A stretch of DNA of 64,000 nucleotides from Apium graveolens. Taxonomy: Eukaryota; Streptophyta; Magnoliopsida; Apiales; Apiaceae. A program made the position numbers and the translations under genes. The notes under the pieces are model-generated. The model searched no databases, had not been told where the DNA came from, and saw only the letters and a list, made by a program, of their open reading frames with translations. Shown here piece after piece: positions 1-11,161 of the stretch. Each line of letters opens with the position of its first letter. The stretch's first letter is position 1. The stretch lies in assembly GCF_009905375.1 (NCBI RefSeq), contig NC_133653.1, positions 55,979,663 to 56,043,662 of the forward strand, written 5' to 3'.

Positions 1-1879
1 CTAGAGAAGATACTAATCTCTTCCTTTAATTTCTGGAAACTCTCTTCGCATTTCGCATCCCATTCAAATTTCTTGTTTTTTTCTGGTGAGCTTTGTCAAT
101 GGGTAGCTATCTTCACAAAATCTTGTACAAATCTTCTGTAGTAACCTACACAATCCCATGAAACTTCTTATTATGTGGTGTTTTTGGTCTCTCCCCAGTT
201 GATTATAGCTTCAATCTTTGACGGATCCACTTCCACTCCTTTATTGCTAATTACGTGCCCAAGAAATGTACTTCTTTTAACAAAAATTCACACTTTAAAA
301 ACTTTGCGTACAATTTCTCTTGTCACGATATCTCCAAAACTATCCTCAAATGCTCTGCATACTCTTCTTCCATCTTGGAATAGATCAAAATATCGTCTAT
401 GAACACAATCACAAATTTATCCAAATACTTCTTGAATACTCGATTCATTAGATCCATGAAAGCTGCTGGTGCATTGGTTAATCCAAATGCCACTACCAAA
501 AACTCATAATGCCCATATCTGGTTCGGAATGTTGTCTTCGGAATGTCTCCTGGCTTGATCTTCAGTTGATGATATCTGAATCTTAAATCAATCTTAGAAA
601 ACCATACAGCGCCTTTCAGTTGGTCAAATAAATCATCAATCCTCGGCAACGGATACTTGTTCTTAATGGTCAGCTTATTCAATTCCTGATAATCGATACA
701 CAGTTGCATACTCTCGTCTTTCTTCTTGATAAACAATACTGGTGCGCCCCACGGGGATATACTTGGTCTTATAACTCCTTTCTCCAAAGGATCTTGTAAC
801 TGAGTTGCCATTTCTTTCATCTCCATTGGTGCCATTCGATACGGAGCTTTAGAAACTTGTTCTGTTCCAGTTGCTAGATCAATCGCAAATTCAATCTCTC
901 TATCAGGAGGTAATCCTGGAAGATTGTCTGGAAAGACATCTGGAAACTCATTAACAACTGGAATTGCTTCGAGCACTGGAACGTCTTTGCTAGTGTCTAC
1001 CACATGGGCCAAATACCCCTCACAATTCTGACGCAATAACTTCTTCACTCGAGCTATTATTAAGAACTTCTTTTCTTGCTTACTCCCTCGAAATATCACT
1101 TTCTTCTTACTATCCAATGTCTGAAGTCTCACTTTCCTATTCTTACAATCAATCTGAGCATTATTCTCTGAAAACCAATCCATTCGTAAGATAACATCAA
1201 ATTCTCCCAACTTAAAAGGTATTAAGTTGGCATAAAAATGATGTCCTCCTATCTCAATGTCACACCTTGGGCACACTCGATTGAAGGGAACTTGGTTTTT
1301 ATTAGCTAATTCTATCATTAACGCTTGTTCTAAAAATTCAAATTCACAATACAGTTCTTGAGAAATAAATGACCTTGTAGCTCCAGAATCAATTAAAACT
1401 TTAGCATCTACGGAGTTGACTGGAAGCATACCTGCAACCACGTTAGAACTCTGAACAGCATCCTTCATATTCATGTTAAATGTCCTGGCCTTTGGATGGC
1501 TCTTTGCCGGTGGTCCTTCAATCCTTACTATACCCTGATTGGATGGTCCTGCAATCCTTGGTACATTTATACCTTGAGTTTGCTCTTTACAGTTGTTGGC
1601 ATAATGCCCTATCTTTCCCGCATCGGAAATATGTAACTTCTGGCATCTGATTACGGCACATATATGCATGATGTCCCTTCATATTACACTTGTAGCACAC
1701 AAAATTAGCTTTGCAAACCCTAAAGTGCTTTCTGCCACAGAACTTACAATCTGGCATTGGTGGACGATTGAACCTCTGCTAATTTGAATTCTAAAAATGA
1801 CTACCTTGTCCCCCATTTCCTGATTGTGGTTTTCTGAATCCCACATTCTTGTTACACTGAAACTCTAGCCTTCTGTTGA
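1..1879 (-). mobile_element. Ty3/gypsy Tekay-like chromovirus fragment, cut by the window edge and by a copia insertion
   Basis: On the minus strand the order is gag zinc knuckles (about 1760-1600), aspartic protease, reverse transcriptase and the start of the RT thumb at the window edge. Protein similarity by eye is closest to the second minus-strand Tekay element at 49772-60360; both share the ARTFNM block before the protease and the [10 protein letters not shown] protease motif. The gag is interrupted at 1879/1880, where a copia LTR begins. The gag text just left of the break corresponds to the arginine/proline-rich segment before the knuckles in the other Tekay, so the break is an insertion into gag. 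No LTR of this element is in view. Confidence 0.85.
323..1669 (-). pseudogene. pol: Tekay protease-reverse transcriptase fragment
   Basis: An open stretch of 448 codons encodes a degenerate CCHC tail, a retropepsin with [12 protein letters not shown] (around 1390) and a Ty3-type RT that includes the [18 protein letters not shown] block and the catalytic [10 protein letters not shown] near the left end. The D of DSG and both D of the FIDD box are present. The frame breaks at about 322. Downstream pieces of RT and the connection to RNase H are still recognisable in other frames down to base 1, with stops. The upstream knuckles (1670-1870, including [14 protein letters not shown]) lie in another frame, so this is a decayed copy. 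A Tekay/Del assignment is inferred from similarity to the two better-kept elements here. Confidence 0.85.
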
Positions 1880-2911
1880 TGTTAGTCCCTTAACAATATG
1901 ACAAGAATTACAGAAGGGGGGTTGAATGGAATTCTTGAAACTTTTTTTTGAAATAAAATGTTCTAACTCAAATAAAATATAAGTGTATTGATTATCATAA
2001 TGCAGAATAAAACTTAAGTGAATCAAAACACAAGTAATTAAAAACAAGAGTCTTTAAAACTTTCTAGTGGATTTGAATGATTCCACCAGAGATATATATA
2101 TTATATCGAGAGAACCCTGTGTGCAAGAATGCTCACAGCTGCTTATAAAAATTGAACTGCTGAGAATACAGAGAAATGCTAAGAATTCTGCTTACAAATG
2201 TTTCTCTTGTTGTCTCTCAGATTCTTGTTTCTATTTGCTACTTCTTGGTTTATATATCACCAAGATTACAAAGTAATAAGACAAGATAATACAAACAAAA
2301 ACTATCTAATCTATTACAATGCTACTTTATTACTCTATTCCAGCATCTTTGAATATCTTCATAATAGCATGAAAATGGAAATGCTTCTTCGTTCTCGAAA
2401 CCCAGTTGAATAGGCTACCACATTCCATTTGCATCCACTCGACGCATATGACTGTGTTGTCACTGTCAACAGATATTTGAATCTTCATCCGTCGGGTTCA
2501 TGATCATCCGTCGAGATTGATCATCCGTCGAGATATTGATCATCCGTCGACTTCATGTAGGTTATCCGTCGGGTAGCAAACTGGCACTTGACTTCATTTC
2601 ACTTATGCAGAATTACAAGACATCATTTATGTACAATTAATCAACCTATTTTGCATATCTAATTAAAGTCAACATGACTTGAATACTACTTACATAATTT
2701 ATACAATGGTGAATGTAGAAATGTGCTACAGACTTATTATTACATAAGCTACTCACTCGATTGATAAATAAGTCATCATCCGTCGGGACTATATTGAGTT
2801 ATCCATCGGGACTTTAATTCTTATCCGTCAAGTGCTATATTATTTCACTAAGTAAAATCTACTAAGGTGTTTTGTTCATGAAATCATCAAGTACACAATA
2901 TATGCACAACA
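1880..2911 (-). repeat. 3' LTR of the Sirevirus-like element
   Basis: The 1,032-bp LTR reads TGTTAGTCCC...GCACAACA on the plus strand, so the element-sense ends are TGTTGTGC and GGGACTAACA, a proper TG...CA. It abuts gag sequence of the older Tekay on the left and a purine-rich tract (minus sense) on the right, which fixes it as the 3' LTR of a minus-strand element. The partner LTR is outside the window. It contains a cluster of ATCCGTCG repeats. Confidence 0.85.
2478..2832. repeat. Cluster of ATCCGTCG-type short repeats in the Sirevirus LTR
   Basis: The core ATCCGTCGRG occurs at about 2486, 2504, 2522, 2541, 2563 and 2776, with variants at about 2799 and 2821. Spacing in the first block is about 18-22 bp. 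Sirevirus LTRs are known for dense arrays of short repeated motifs thought to act in cis; the role here is unknown. Confidence 0.75.
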
Positions 2912-2927
2912 ATCTCCCCAATTTATG
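2912..2927 (-). promoter_or_regulatory. Polypurine tract of the Sirevirus-like element
   Basis: In element sense the sequence is CATAAATTGGGGAGAT, directly followed by the LTR start TGTTGTGC. Its position and purine run fit the plus-strand primer of reverse transcription. Confidence 0.8.
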
Positions 2928-3774
2928 TCTACTGGAATTGTAGCCATAAATTAAGAGATACTTGATGATAACAAAACCCTAAACATACAACTTTAAAGAA
3001 AGTAGATAATACTGATAAGTGCTTCAGATAACAAAATGTACAAAATTTTGCTCACAGTCATTTTCAAGATGCTCCTCTAGCCTGAGCAGATTTCTAGTAT
3101 CTTGAAGGTCTGGATCTTCTTCCAAGCTTTCTGTTGTTTTCATCAGTCTGATTTGGAGCTGCCTGTGGAATTCCACTTTATCAGATTCTGAGAGATTTAG
3201 CTTTCCTTGCATTTCAAAAAGAGTCTCATTGCTAGAGATGCTCAATTGGTCTTCTAATCTGAAGATCTTCTCACACCTTTGTCATCTATGAACTCCATCA
3301 GCCAGTAGGGCCTTAGATGCACTCGTCTTCCTGTGTATGGGATGATTGGAGTCTTTGGGAGTGCATCTTTAGCTCTAACACTCCTTAGTTCTTCAATCTT
3401 CTTCAATACTAGTCTTCTTGCAGTGACATTAAACCCAAAGTTCTTCTTGAAGGATGAATAAACTTAATCAGTACAGCTTGGCTCTCTTGAAGAATCCTGT
3501 GAAGTGGCCACTGAATCTCCTTCCTCCTTTGTACTTGAACACTAACCTTTCAGGTAGGTTTCTGTATGCATCAATACCTCTTACTTCATCTAGTTCATCC
3601 AAATAGAGATTTAGATCAGAAATTCTTTGATGTCACACAAGTACAGATAGTCTCCCCTACTGACTTTGGGCTGAACTTTGACCATAGATTTGGATTTGAG
3701 AGGTGACAGCTTCACTTCTTGACTGCTCTTGACTTTGTCCTTTTTGGCTTGCTAAGGATTGGTAGATTGAAGTA
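2928..3774 (-). pseudogene. C-terminal part of the Sirevirus extra (env-like) ORF
   Basis: Minus-strand frames carry a conserved-looking protein broken by several stops and shifts. Recognisable stretches include VSRGDYLYLCDI, a RLVFKYKGGR block and the 73-codon open part at 3245-3024 with SISSNETLFEMQGKLNLSES, a likely helical or coiled-coil tail. It lies immediately upstream of the PPT and 3' LTR, where the env-like ORF of Sireviruses sits. The rest of the ORF is on the far side of the gap and the Athila nest (48277-49771 and 60361-61925). Function is unknown. Confidence 0.6.
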
Positions 3775-3874
3775 NNNNNNNNNNNNNNNNNNNNNNNNNN
3801 NNNNNNNNNNNNNNNNNNNNNNNNNNNNNNNNNNNNNNNNNNNNNNNNNNNNNNNNNNNNNNNNNNNNNNNNNN
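3775..3874. other. Assembly gap of 100 N
   Basis: Exactly 100 consecutive N, the usual placeholder for a gap of unknown size. It hides the junction between the Sirevirus ORF and the LTR fragment or Athila to the right, including the left target duplication of the Athila. Confidence 0.99.
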
Positions 3875-4511
3875 GTGATGATCTTTATCTGAGTCCTAAT
3901 ATTTTAATATAAATAAATAATCAATGTACAAATTTTATTTATGAGTTCGAAGTGAAAATAGTAGTTATATATTATTATTCGAGATTGGAATTGTGATTGT
4001 AACGGTTGATTGATTGTTGGGTTGAACTGGTGGTTTTGATTGTGGTTGGTTGACGTCGATTGTATTCGACGGGTAGTCCGATAAACAAAGGAAGCGCTGC
4101 CCTATTTTCGGGAACGTACCCTGTAACATAACAGAACTACCAGTCGAATGTAAATAGTTATATAGTTATAAATAAATATTCTGTAAAATATAACGGACAA
4201 TTTATTTCCTAAAATGATAAGTATATGTGTTCTCTGAAAGCGAATATTGAATCGAGCTAGCAAGAGTTTGATACGGTAGTGAGATAGTAAGATTTTAAGA
4301 ATAATTTCATTATCAGTTGTAGGTTAAATTAGCTGGGATTTGGTACGTTGTAACATCAGTTAAAATTGTGGCTTGTTTTCATACTTTAACCTGTTGCGAT
4401 CCGTGGTTATGTAAAGTAGGGTCATTTCAAATAATATTTCTTATACAGGTTTATATATTGTGTATGTGTTCTGGACCCCAAATTTCTGACCCGGGTTTGG
4501 AGGGCGCCACA
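3875..4511 (+). repeat. 3' end of a long gypsy-type LTR, inserted in the Athila 5' LTR
   Basis: The right end reads TCTGACCCGGGTTTGGAGGGCGCCACA. This resembles the ends of the long Tekay LTRs here (CCGGATCTGGGGGTGTTACA at 10930-10949), then switches abruptly at 4512 to sequence matching position 47657 of the Athila 3' LTR. No primer-binding site follows, so this is the right terminus of an element or a solo LTR. Its left part is lost in the gap. No coding potential was recognised. Confidence 0.55.
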
Positions 4512-5132
4512 GTGTTAATTCTTAATGAAGCGAAAGTGAATTTAAGAATTTAGAACTTGCCATGCTAGCATAGGTTCATGTGTTATTATTATGCATGATT
4601 CGTAGGTAATTTTAACAATCTTGCTTTCCCTATGTAATCAAGATGGATAACTTATGCTTAAACCGTTATGTTGTCAAATTCTATAGACATATAGGGTCTC
4701 AATATAATTGGTGTCTATTCAGCTTCTATCTCTTTTGTGAATGTCTGGTAGTATGGTACTCGTGCAACGAAAGTTGGTGTTTATCAGTTTTGTGTTATCT
4801 GATTAGTATCATCACCATTGCATGTTAAGGTTGAGAACAATAAGGCTATTGAATGAAGTAATTAATAAAGTTAGAATCCCATGTTTGTCATATATATTAA
4901 TTCATTCAATCTTATTCTCGTAGTTATAGTAGTTAGCGTACTTTTTAGTTATAAACAACCCTAATTTGTTATCGTCTTTGCATTGAATAATAACCATATC
5001 ATCGGTATATAAGTGCATAAATTAATCAGTCAACCAAAGACAGTCTCTGTGGGAATGAACTAGAAAAGATTCTATACTACTTGCGAACTCGTATACTTAC
5101 GTATATTATTAGCGCATATTTAGCGACTAACA
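4512..5132 (+). repeat. Athila 5' LTR, last ~620 bp only
   Basis: Matches 47657-48276 of the 3' LTR almost throughout and ends GACTAACA, seven bases before the PBS. The upstream ~820 bp present in the 3' LTR, including its TATA box, is replaced by an unrelated LTR end at 4511. Confidence 0.88.
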
Positions 5133-5138
5133 AGTTTT

Positions 5139-5156
5139 TGGCGCCGCTGCCGGGGA
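5139..5156 (+). promoter_or_regulatory. Athila primer-binding site for tRNA-Asp
   Basis: TGGCGCCGCTGCCGGGGA is complementary, with one mismatch, to the 3' end of plant tRNA-Asp. It lies seven bases after the LTR end. Asp priming is typical of Athila elements. Confidence 0.88.
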
Positions 5157-5277
5157 CTGCAGTGTTGATTATTTTTTAGTTTATGTGTTTGTCATCAGTG
5201 GTCGTTAAAGTTCATTGACTCGGACATTGTTCCTTATCTGTTTCCTTATCTTATTTCAGGTGATCTAGAGAGCGTGT

Positions 5278-7003
5278 ATGCATACGCGTTCTCAGACTCG
5301 TAAAAGAAATCTGGATCAAGCCGAGGAAGAAGCGATAGTGGTTCGAAGAGAAGTCTTTGAAGAAGAAGAGAAGGTAGAAGATAAAGAAAAAGTTGAAGAA
5401 CCAGTGGTAGTAGCGATGAGAGATCAAGAAAAAAATCCTAAGGCTTTGATGGACTATTCTCAGCCTAAGATCAATGACATTCAGTCAAGCATCATCAGAC
5501 CAGCCTTCTCGGCTAACACTTTTGAGATCAAAGCAGGCACGATTTAGATGATATAGAACTCAGTTCAGTTTGGGGGTTCTCCTACTGAAGACCCCAACAT
5601 GCACATCAGGGATTTCATCGAGATCTGCGATACTTTCAAGTTCAATGGTGTGACTGAAGATGCTATCAAGCCGCAACTCTTCCCATTCTCTCTTAGGGAC
5701 AAAGCTAAGTGCTGGTTACATTCTCTACCACCAGGGGCTATCACTAAATGGGAAGATCTTGCACAAAAGTTTCTCACTAAATTCTTCCCTATGGCGAAGA
5801 CTGCAACAATCAGGAATGCTCTTACTCAGTTTGCTCAGCAAACTGGAGAATCTCTGTGTGAGGCTTGGGATCGATATAAAGAGATACTAAGAAAGTGCCC
5901 ACATCATGGCATGCCTGGTTGAATGATTATAAACTGTTTCTACAATGGATTGGGTGCTGCTTCTAGACCCATGCTTGATGCAGCATCAGGAGGAGCCTTG
6001 TGGGCTAAAAGCTACAATGAAGCTTATGAATTGATCGAAATGATGGCTGCTAATGAATACCAGAATCCTTCCCAGAGACTGACTCAGGGAAAAGTAGCAG
6101 GAATTCTGGAGTTGGATGCAGCAACTGCTATAGCTGCCCAACTTAAGGCTTTGACGATGAAGGTGGACTATTTGGCTAATTATGGAGTTAATCAAATCGT
6201 TAGTGTCTGTGAGCTTTGTGCTGGTGCCCATGAGACAGATCAGTGTGCTAATTTCTAGTGAATTAGCTCAGTTCGTGAGCAATTTTCAGCGATCGCAGCA
6301 ACCTGTGCCAGCTACCTATCATCCGAACAACCGCAATCATCCAAATTTCAGCTGGAGCAATGCTCAGAATACGGTTTAACAGCCTTATCAGCAGTATCCA
6401 GCTAAGCAGTACAACCCCCCAGGTTTTCAGCAATAGCAATATGCACCAAGACAACAACTTCAGCTGCAACAAGCTAATGAGAAATCTGAATTAGAGGAGT
6501 TGAAGCTTATGTGCAAGAGTCAAGCTGTTTCTATCAAGACCTCGGAAAATCAAATGCGGACAAATTGCCAATGCCTTGCTAAATCGTCAACTTGGTACAT
6601 TGCCCAGTGACACTGAAGTGCCAGGAAGAAAGGAAGCTAAGGAGCAGGTAAAGTCAATCACTTTAAGGTTTGGAAAGGTTGCGAATCCCGAACAAACTCA
6701 AGTGTTGACCGAAGAAGCTGGGGCTGAGAAAGAAGTAGAGCAGAAGAATGTAGAAGTGGAACCACGGAAGACTACTGTTGAGCACACTCCTCCTGAGGGT
6801 AATACAGGGGAGAAACAGATTTAACCTCCATCGCCTTTTCCTAAGCGGCTGCAGAAGAAAAAGTTGGACAAGCAATTTGAGAAGTTTCTGGAGGTGTTCA
6901 AGAAACTTCATATCAACGTACCTTTCACTGAGGCTCTTGAGCAGATGCCTAGTTATGCAAAGTTTATGAAAGGTATTCTCTCTCGGAAAGTGAAGCTAGA
7001 TGA
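5278..7003 (+). pseudogene. gag: Athila gag, N-terminal and central parts
   Basis: The start MHTRSQTRKR is typical of Athila-type gag, with an acidic linker next. One frame continues through 5278-6258 with in-frame stops at 5545 and 5920. It covers the gag core (IRDFIEICDTFKFNGVTED, AKCWLHSLPPGAITKWEDL, FLTKFFP) and a short cysteine block (CELCAGAHETDQC) near 6210. Later pieces lie in other frames: a charged linker at 6576-6824 and the FKKLHINVPF...LEQMPSYAKFMKGILSRKVKLDDL segment up to 7003. The latter continues directly at 20974 ([10 protein letters not shown]) after the Tekay insertion. Confidence 0.88.
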
Positions 7004-9192
7004 TTTAATGTAATAACCCCCAAAATTTTCAACTTTTTGTAACCCTTATGAATAGTGTTTTAGCTGAATGAGAAAACTTTTCATGCCACACTATGTAGGG
7101 GTTCTGTTATGGATATTCTGAGATTTTATTAGTACTCTATATGGTATATAAGTGTATGTAAAGATCGTCAGAATCCAATTCCGAACACTTTGACTTTTTC
7201 CGGAAATCCACTAGATACGGAAAAAATTGAGTATAAGGTAACAGGATAAAAAGGATTTAAATTAAAGGATTATAAGAGAGGATCATAAAAGGAATATAAT
7301 ATATTGAGAAAGGTTAAGGGAACCTAAGTAATAAGATCCCGGGTATGATCCCTCAAACGATAAACAAAAACGAAAGTTAAGCGAACCGTATAACAGATCA
7401 GCGGTCATTAGCCAAACAATTAGGAAGTTAATCAAAGGGATTAGAGAGGATGATGTCACCCAACCAATGAGAAGAGGACAAGGAGGGAAAGATGACATCA
7501 TAGCATGACATAAGCATGACATGGGAAGGAAGGAAATGTGGTCGAATATTAACCACACAAAATCAAGGGTAAATGGGTAATTGACCTAAAATAAAACAAA
7601 TCTAATTTCATCCACCAAGCCAAACAAATCATTTCTCATCAAAACAAAATTTTATTCTTCATCACCAAGGCTTGCTCTCGGCTTTTGCCATTTTCAAGAG
7701 AAAGGAATTTCAAAACTCAAGATCAAGGCTTCCTAAATTGGTAAGATAATTCCCTAGTCATCCTTATGCATAGTTATGGCTATCTTATGAGTTTAAGCCT
7801 TCAATTCTTTCTCAATATTCTTCAAGAAATCAATGAAGAAGACAATGAATAGTGATTTCAAAGTTTTTAACTTGATTTTTTCTTGTTTTCCTTTAAGATC
7901 CAAGCATCCCTAAGACTTCTCAAGGCTTCTTAAGGCTTCCTAGCTACTCCCACCACTTCAAGGAAGGTATATCATCTCCAAACCCTAGATTCCTTTGTAT
8001 AATAAGATGATTTTAATTGTTATGGTGATATAGTAGCTTAATTCTTGTGGTTTAGAGTTTGGGTTGGAGTGGTAGTGAAATGGAATGGTGAATCTTGTTG
8101 TTTTGGTTAAAAGAACTTAAGTATAGTTAAATTCAAGCTTAAGCATAAGTATAAATGTTAATATTGAACTTATTGGGGATGTTATGATGTAATAAGGATG
8201 GACTTTGGTTGTATGAATGGATTGGGGTTGAATTGTGATGGTTTTGGAATGGTTTAAATTTGGGAAATCGCGTAAACATAGCCGTCGTAATGTCCGATTT
8301 ACTTTAGACTGCTTTTGTTCATAACATTTGGACCCGAGAACTCCTTGCTAGATTATGACCATTGCCATGTTTAGATAGTTCATGTTACGATCTTCGTTTT
8401 GATATGTAGTTCGTTTGATTCCGATGCACGGTTTAGGAGAAACGACCGTTTTAAGTAACGGCATTTCGCGAACGAAACATTTCCCCTCGCCTTACTTTGA
8501 AACATTGGTTAAAGACCAAAAAGGGTTAATTAATGTATGAAACAATTATGGCAAGAGTGTTAGGCAGTTGGTAAGACACTCGCGAAGGAATCGCCTTAAA
8601 ACTCGTAATGGTTAAATTATTAAAAATGGTGGAGCCGAGGGTACTCGAGTGACTTAAGAGAATCAGTCAGCGCAAAACAAGCGTTAGAGTCTAAGTTAGT
8701 TAAAGTGTAGATTTACAAGTGACTTTGGTTTAATTCTAACTTACTTTTTGTTTATAGGTTACCAGACTCGTCCCGAGCCTTTTATCACCCCAGTCGCTCA
8801 GGCAAGTTTTCTACCCGTTATACTGTTGTTGTGATGTATATGTGTATATGCATGATCTTGCGATAAATGCATATTTGTTATTAGCAAGTTCTTGCGATAT
8901 ATTGTAGCATGTGATATGGTATATATGCATGCCTGTTTCATATTCTTGGATTATATATCTGTTGGTTAAAATGCTTACAGTTGCATAATACCTATGCTAG
9001 AGATAAGCGGTATTGAGTTTACCCTTAGTATAGGGGATCAAAAGGTGAACATATTTCTAAACCGGGAGTCGATGTTCCCGAGTATAATATATATATTTTT
9101 ATATATATATGGTTATAGTTTTCAAAACTATTAATCGAATAAGGTTTATTCGATAACTTTAACTTTATTTTATTATTGAATATTATTTCGAA

Positions 9193-9410
9193 ATTCATCC
9201 GAGGACTTATGACTCCTTTATTTTATTATTGAATATTATTTCGAATATTCATTCGAGGGCTTATGACTCAGTTATATTATTAATGATTATTAATTGAATA
9301 TTCATTTGAGGATGTATGACTCCGTTATTTTATTTAATGAATATTATTTATAATATTCATTCGAGGTATTATGACTCCGCTTGTTATTTAATAATATTCT
9401 TTATTTTATT
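9193..9410 (+). repeat. Four ~54-bp degenerate tandem repeats in the LTR U3
   Basis: The core ATTCATTCGAGG-TTATGACTCC recurs at 9193, 9247, 9300 and 9355, separated by AT-rich spacers with GAATATTATTTCGAATATTC. The same array is in the 3' LTR around 19205-19410. Confidence 0.8.
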
Positions 9411-9893
9411 AAAGAATAATGTTTCGATAATCAAACTTATTTTCGATTATTCAAATAAAGATAGTACTTTCGTATAAGTATATCTTTGGTTATTTAATAC
9501 TCATTTCAAGTATAAGTCTTACAACTTCTACTTCAATTATTTGTATAAAGATTATTCTTTATGGGAATATTATTTAAATAATAATATTCAGACATTTTCT
9601 AAATATATTGGGACTGATTTACTTCATTAAATTAGCATTACTCCAAACACTCTTTAAAGTGTTTTCGAGTCTTCAAAATGATTTTTAAAAGTTAGAGCGG
9701 ATCCCAAAACTCATTTTTATATTTAAGATCTTCCTTTTAAAAAGGGGATTTAAATACTCGCTCAAAACCTGAGGGATCCGGCTCTATGGTGTATTTTATA
9801 TTCGCAACAAGATTGCAGTTTTGGTAAATGAATTGATTACTTACCCAACGTTCGGGAAGTAAGTCCATCTATCGAGTCGGCATAAGCAACATG

Positions 9894-9980
9894 GGCTCAG
9901 TGGGCGTCCATGATAGTGTAAGTGGCTCAGTGGGAGTCCATCAAATGCATAAGTGGCTGAGTGGCAGTCCAGCATAAGGT
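9894..9980 (+). repeat. Three ~30-bp tandem repeats in the LTR
   Basis: The core GGCTCAGTGGGAGTCCA occurs at 9894, 9924 and 9955 with small changes, ending in -ATAAGTGG/-ATAAGG. The 3' LTR has the equivalent at about 19913-19999. Confidence 0.8.
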
Positions 9981-10482
9981 CCTATTGCGACCAGGGTGAT
10001 GACCAGTGGGGAATTCGTCCATCTACTAGTAGAAAAGGTTACTTATTGGTATCTTTGCCTGATCAGCAAGATATCGGGTTTATGCCACAATTCTTTTTCC
10101 CTTCCAAAAATTCATTGGATGTTACAAACTCTGTTCATACTTTACATGACAGAGGTTTTCAGGGACTGTATAAGGAAGATGTATATGTGGATATATATAT
10201 CGGAACTTAATGAAGTATATCATAACTTCATTTCCTTCAATACTACTTCAAAGATTTAATCTATTCAAATCTGTCTTGTAGTCTCATCTATGTGATGAAC
10301 TGTTGAAAGCTCGTTATACTTTGAACAGTGGTAGTTCAAGTAACTTTATAATTGATATAAGTATAGTGAAGTATTTGGTAACTTCATCCCTTGTTTTTAC
10401 TTATATCTAGTAAGTAATTATCTTACACATGATAAAAGATTCTAGTAAGTATCCATTTAGATACTTGTATTATTGTTATCAC

Positions 10483-10491
10483 TATATATTA
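10483..10491 (+). promoter_or_regulatory. Likely LTR TATA box
   Basis: TATATATTA within CACTATATATTATCTTG. Transcription would begin about 30 bases downstream, near 10513, placing the R/U5 part in the last ~430 bp of the LTR. The first ATG after it opens the micro-ORF at 10555. The 3' LTR has the same arrangement. Confidence 0.6.
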
Positions 10492-10554
10492 TCTTGCGAG
10501 CTGTAAGGCTCACTCTTGCTTTATTTCTTCATCACACAACAACAGTTAGGAAAG

Positions 10555-10677
10555 ATGGCCAGACTCCAGCAGACCCAGCGCAAGCGCGTGGGAAGCGTCC
10601 CGCGTCTTCCCGTTGATGTTGTAGCTGCTATAGCTGCAGAGGTAGATCTATTGGTAGATCAGGCATTCTACTTTTGA
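10555..10677 (+). CDS. LTR-encoded micro-ORF, 40 residues, unknown function
   Basis: The frame starts MARLQQTQRKRVGSVPRLPV and ends with TGA at 10675. The N-terminal half is basic (RKRVGSVPR); the C-terminal half is acidic and hydrophobic (AAEVDLLVDQAF). It uses the first ATG after the predicted start site and has a favourable context (A at -3, G at +4). The 3' LTR copy at 20574-20696 looks identical over the ORF. A different Tekay element has a comparable basic 38-residue ORF in the same place (50189-50073). It could be a small protein or a translation-attenuating upstream ORF; I recognise no family. Confidence 0.45.
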   Translation: MARLQQTQRKRVGSVPRLPVDVVAAIAAEVDLLVDQAFYF

Positions 10678-10953
10678 GAATCAAATTATGTATAATTATA
10701 ACTTGTGGCAGATAATGGCAATTAACTGTAAATTTATCAAGTAATCATTTTGGGTTGTAATAACTTTTAATTGTGAATTCAAGGACTTGTACTTATTTCA
10801 ATTTCATCTCTGAGACTATAATGGGTTGTGGTGTGTGTTAGTGTGGGGTCACAACAGAAGGTTATTTATTATTAATTAAGTGAAGTGATATTGTGGAAAG
10901 AAAGACCGTAATGACCCGGATCCCTGACCCCGGATCTGGGGGTGTTACAGAAA

Positions 10954-10965
10954 TGGTATCAGAGC
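10954..10965 (+). promoter_or_regulatory. Primer-binding site for initiator tRNA-Met
   Basis: TGGTATCAGAGC, the standard plant iMet primer site, lies four bases after the LTR end. Confidence 0.95.
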
Positions 10966-11161
10966 TAAGCGTTATAAACCTCAGAGATGATGCGACGATA
11001 TAATAACAAACTCACAAAGATAATAAGAACTCTTTCCAAGTTCATGGTTGGACTACTTAGAGTAGTGCTGACAGTTAAAACCCTTACGGGAACCCTTATA
11101 AGTATCATGATAGTAACTTAGCTCGTTTAATGTGTAGGCGCCTGAGATAGAGGACCCTGAG

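Larger units (their letters stand above)
7009..10949 (+). repeat. 5' LTR of the Tekay element
   Basis: Runs from TGTAATAACCCCC to GGGGGTGTTACA, 3,941 bp. It holds a TATA box at 10483, a 40-codon micro-ORF at 10555, an AT-rich repeat array at about 9193-9400 and a ~30-bp tandem repeat at 9894-9980. Other short open frames (for example 9953-10210) start upstream of the TATA box and look incidental. Confidence 0.95.

Noticed and set aside
2454..2830. CRISPR-like array from regularly spaced ATCCGTCG words
   Set aside because: Repeats are 8-11 bp, spacing irregular, in a plant LTR; not a CRISPR array.
4368..4828. Two ~61-codon ORFs around the LTR boundary before Athila
   Set aside because: They lie within LTR sequence of two different elements and have no motif.
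9953..10210. 85-codon ORF in the Tekay LTR, repeated at 19972-20229
   Set aside because: It lies upstream of the predicted TATA box, includes the tandem-repeat end and a low-complexity tail, and its repetition simply follows LTR duplication.
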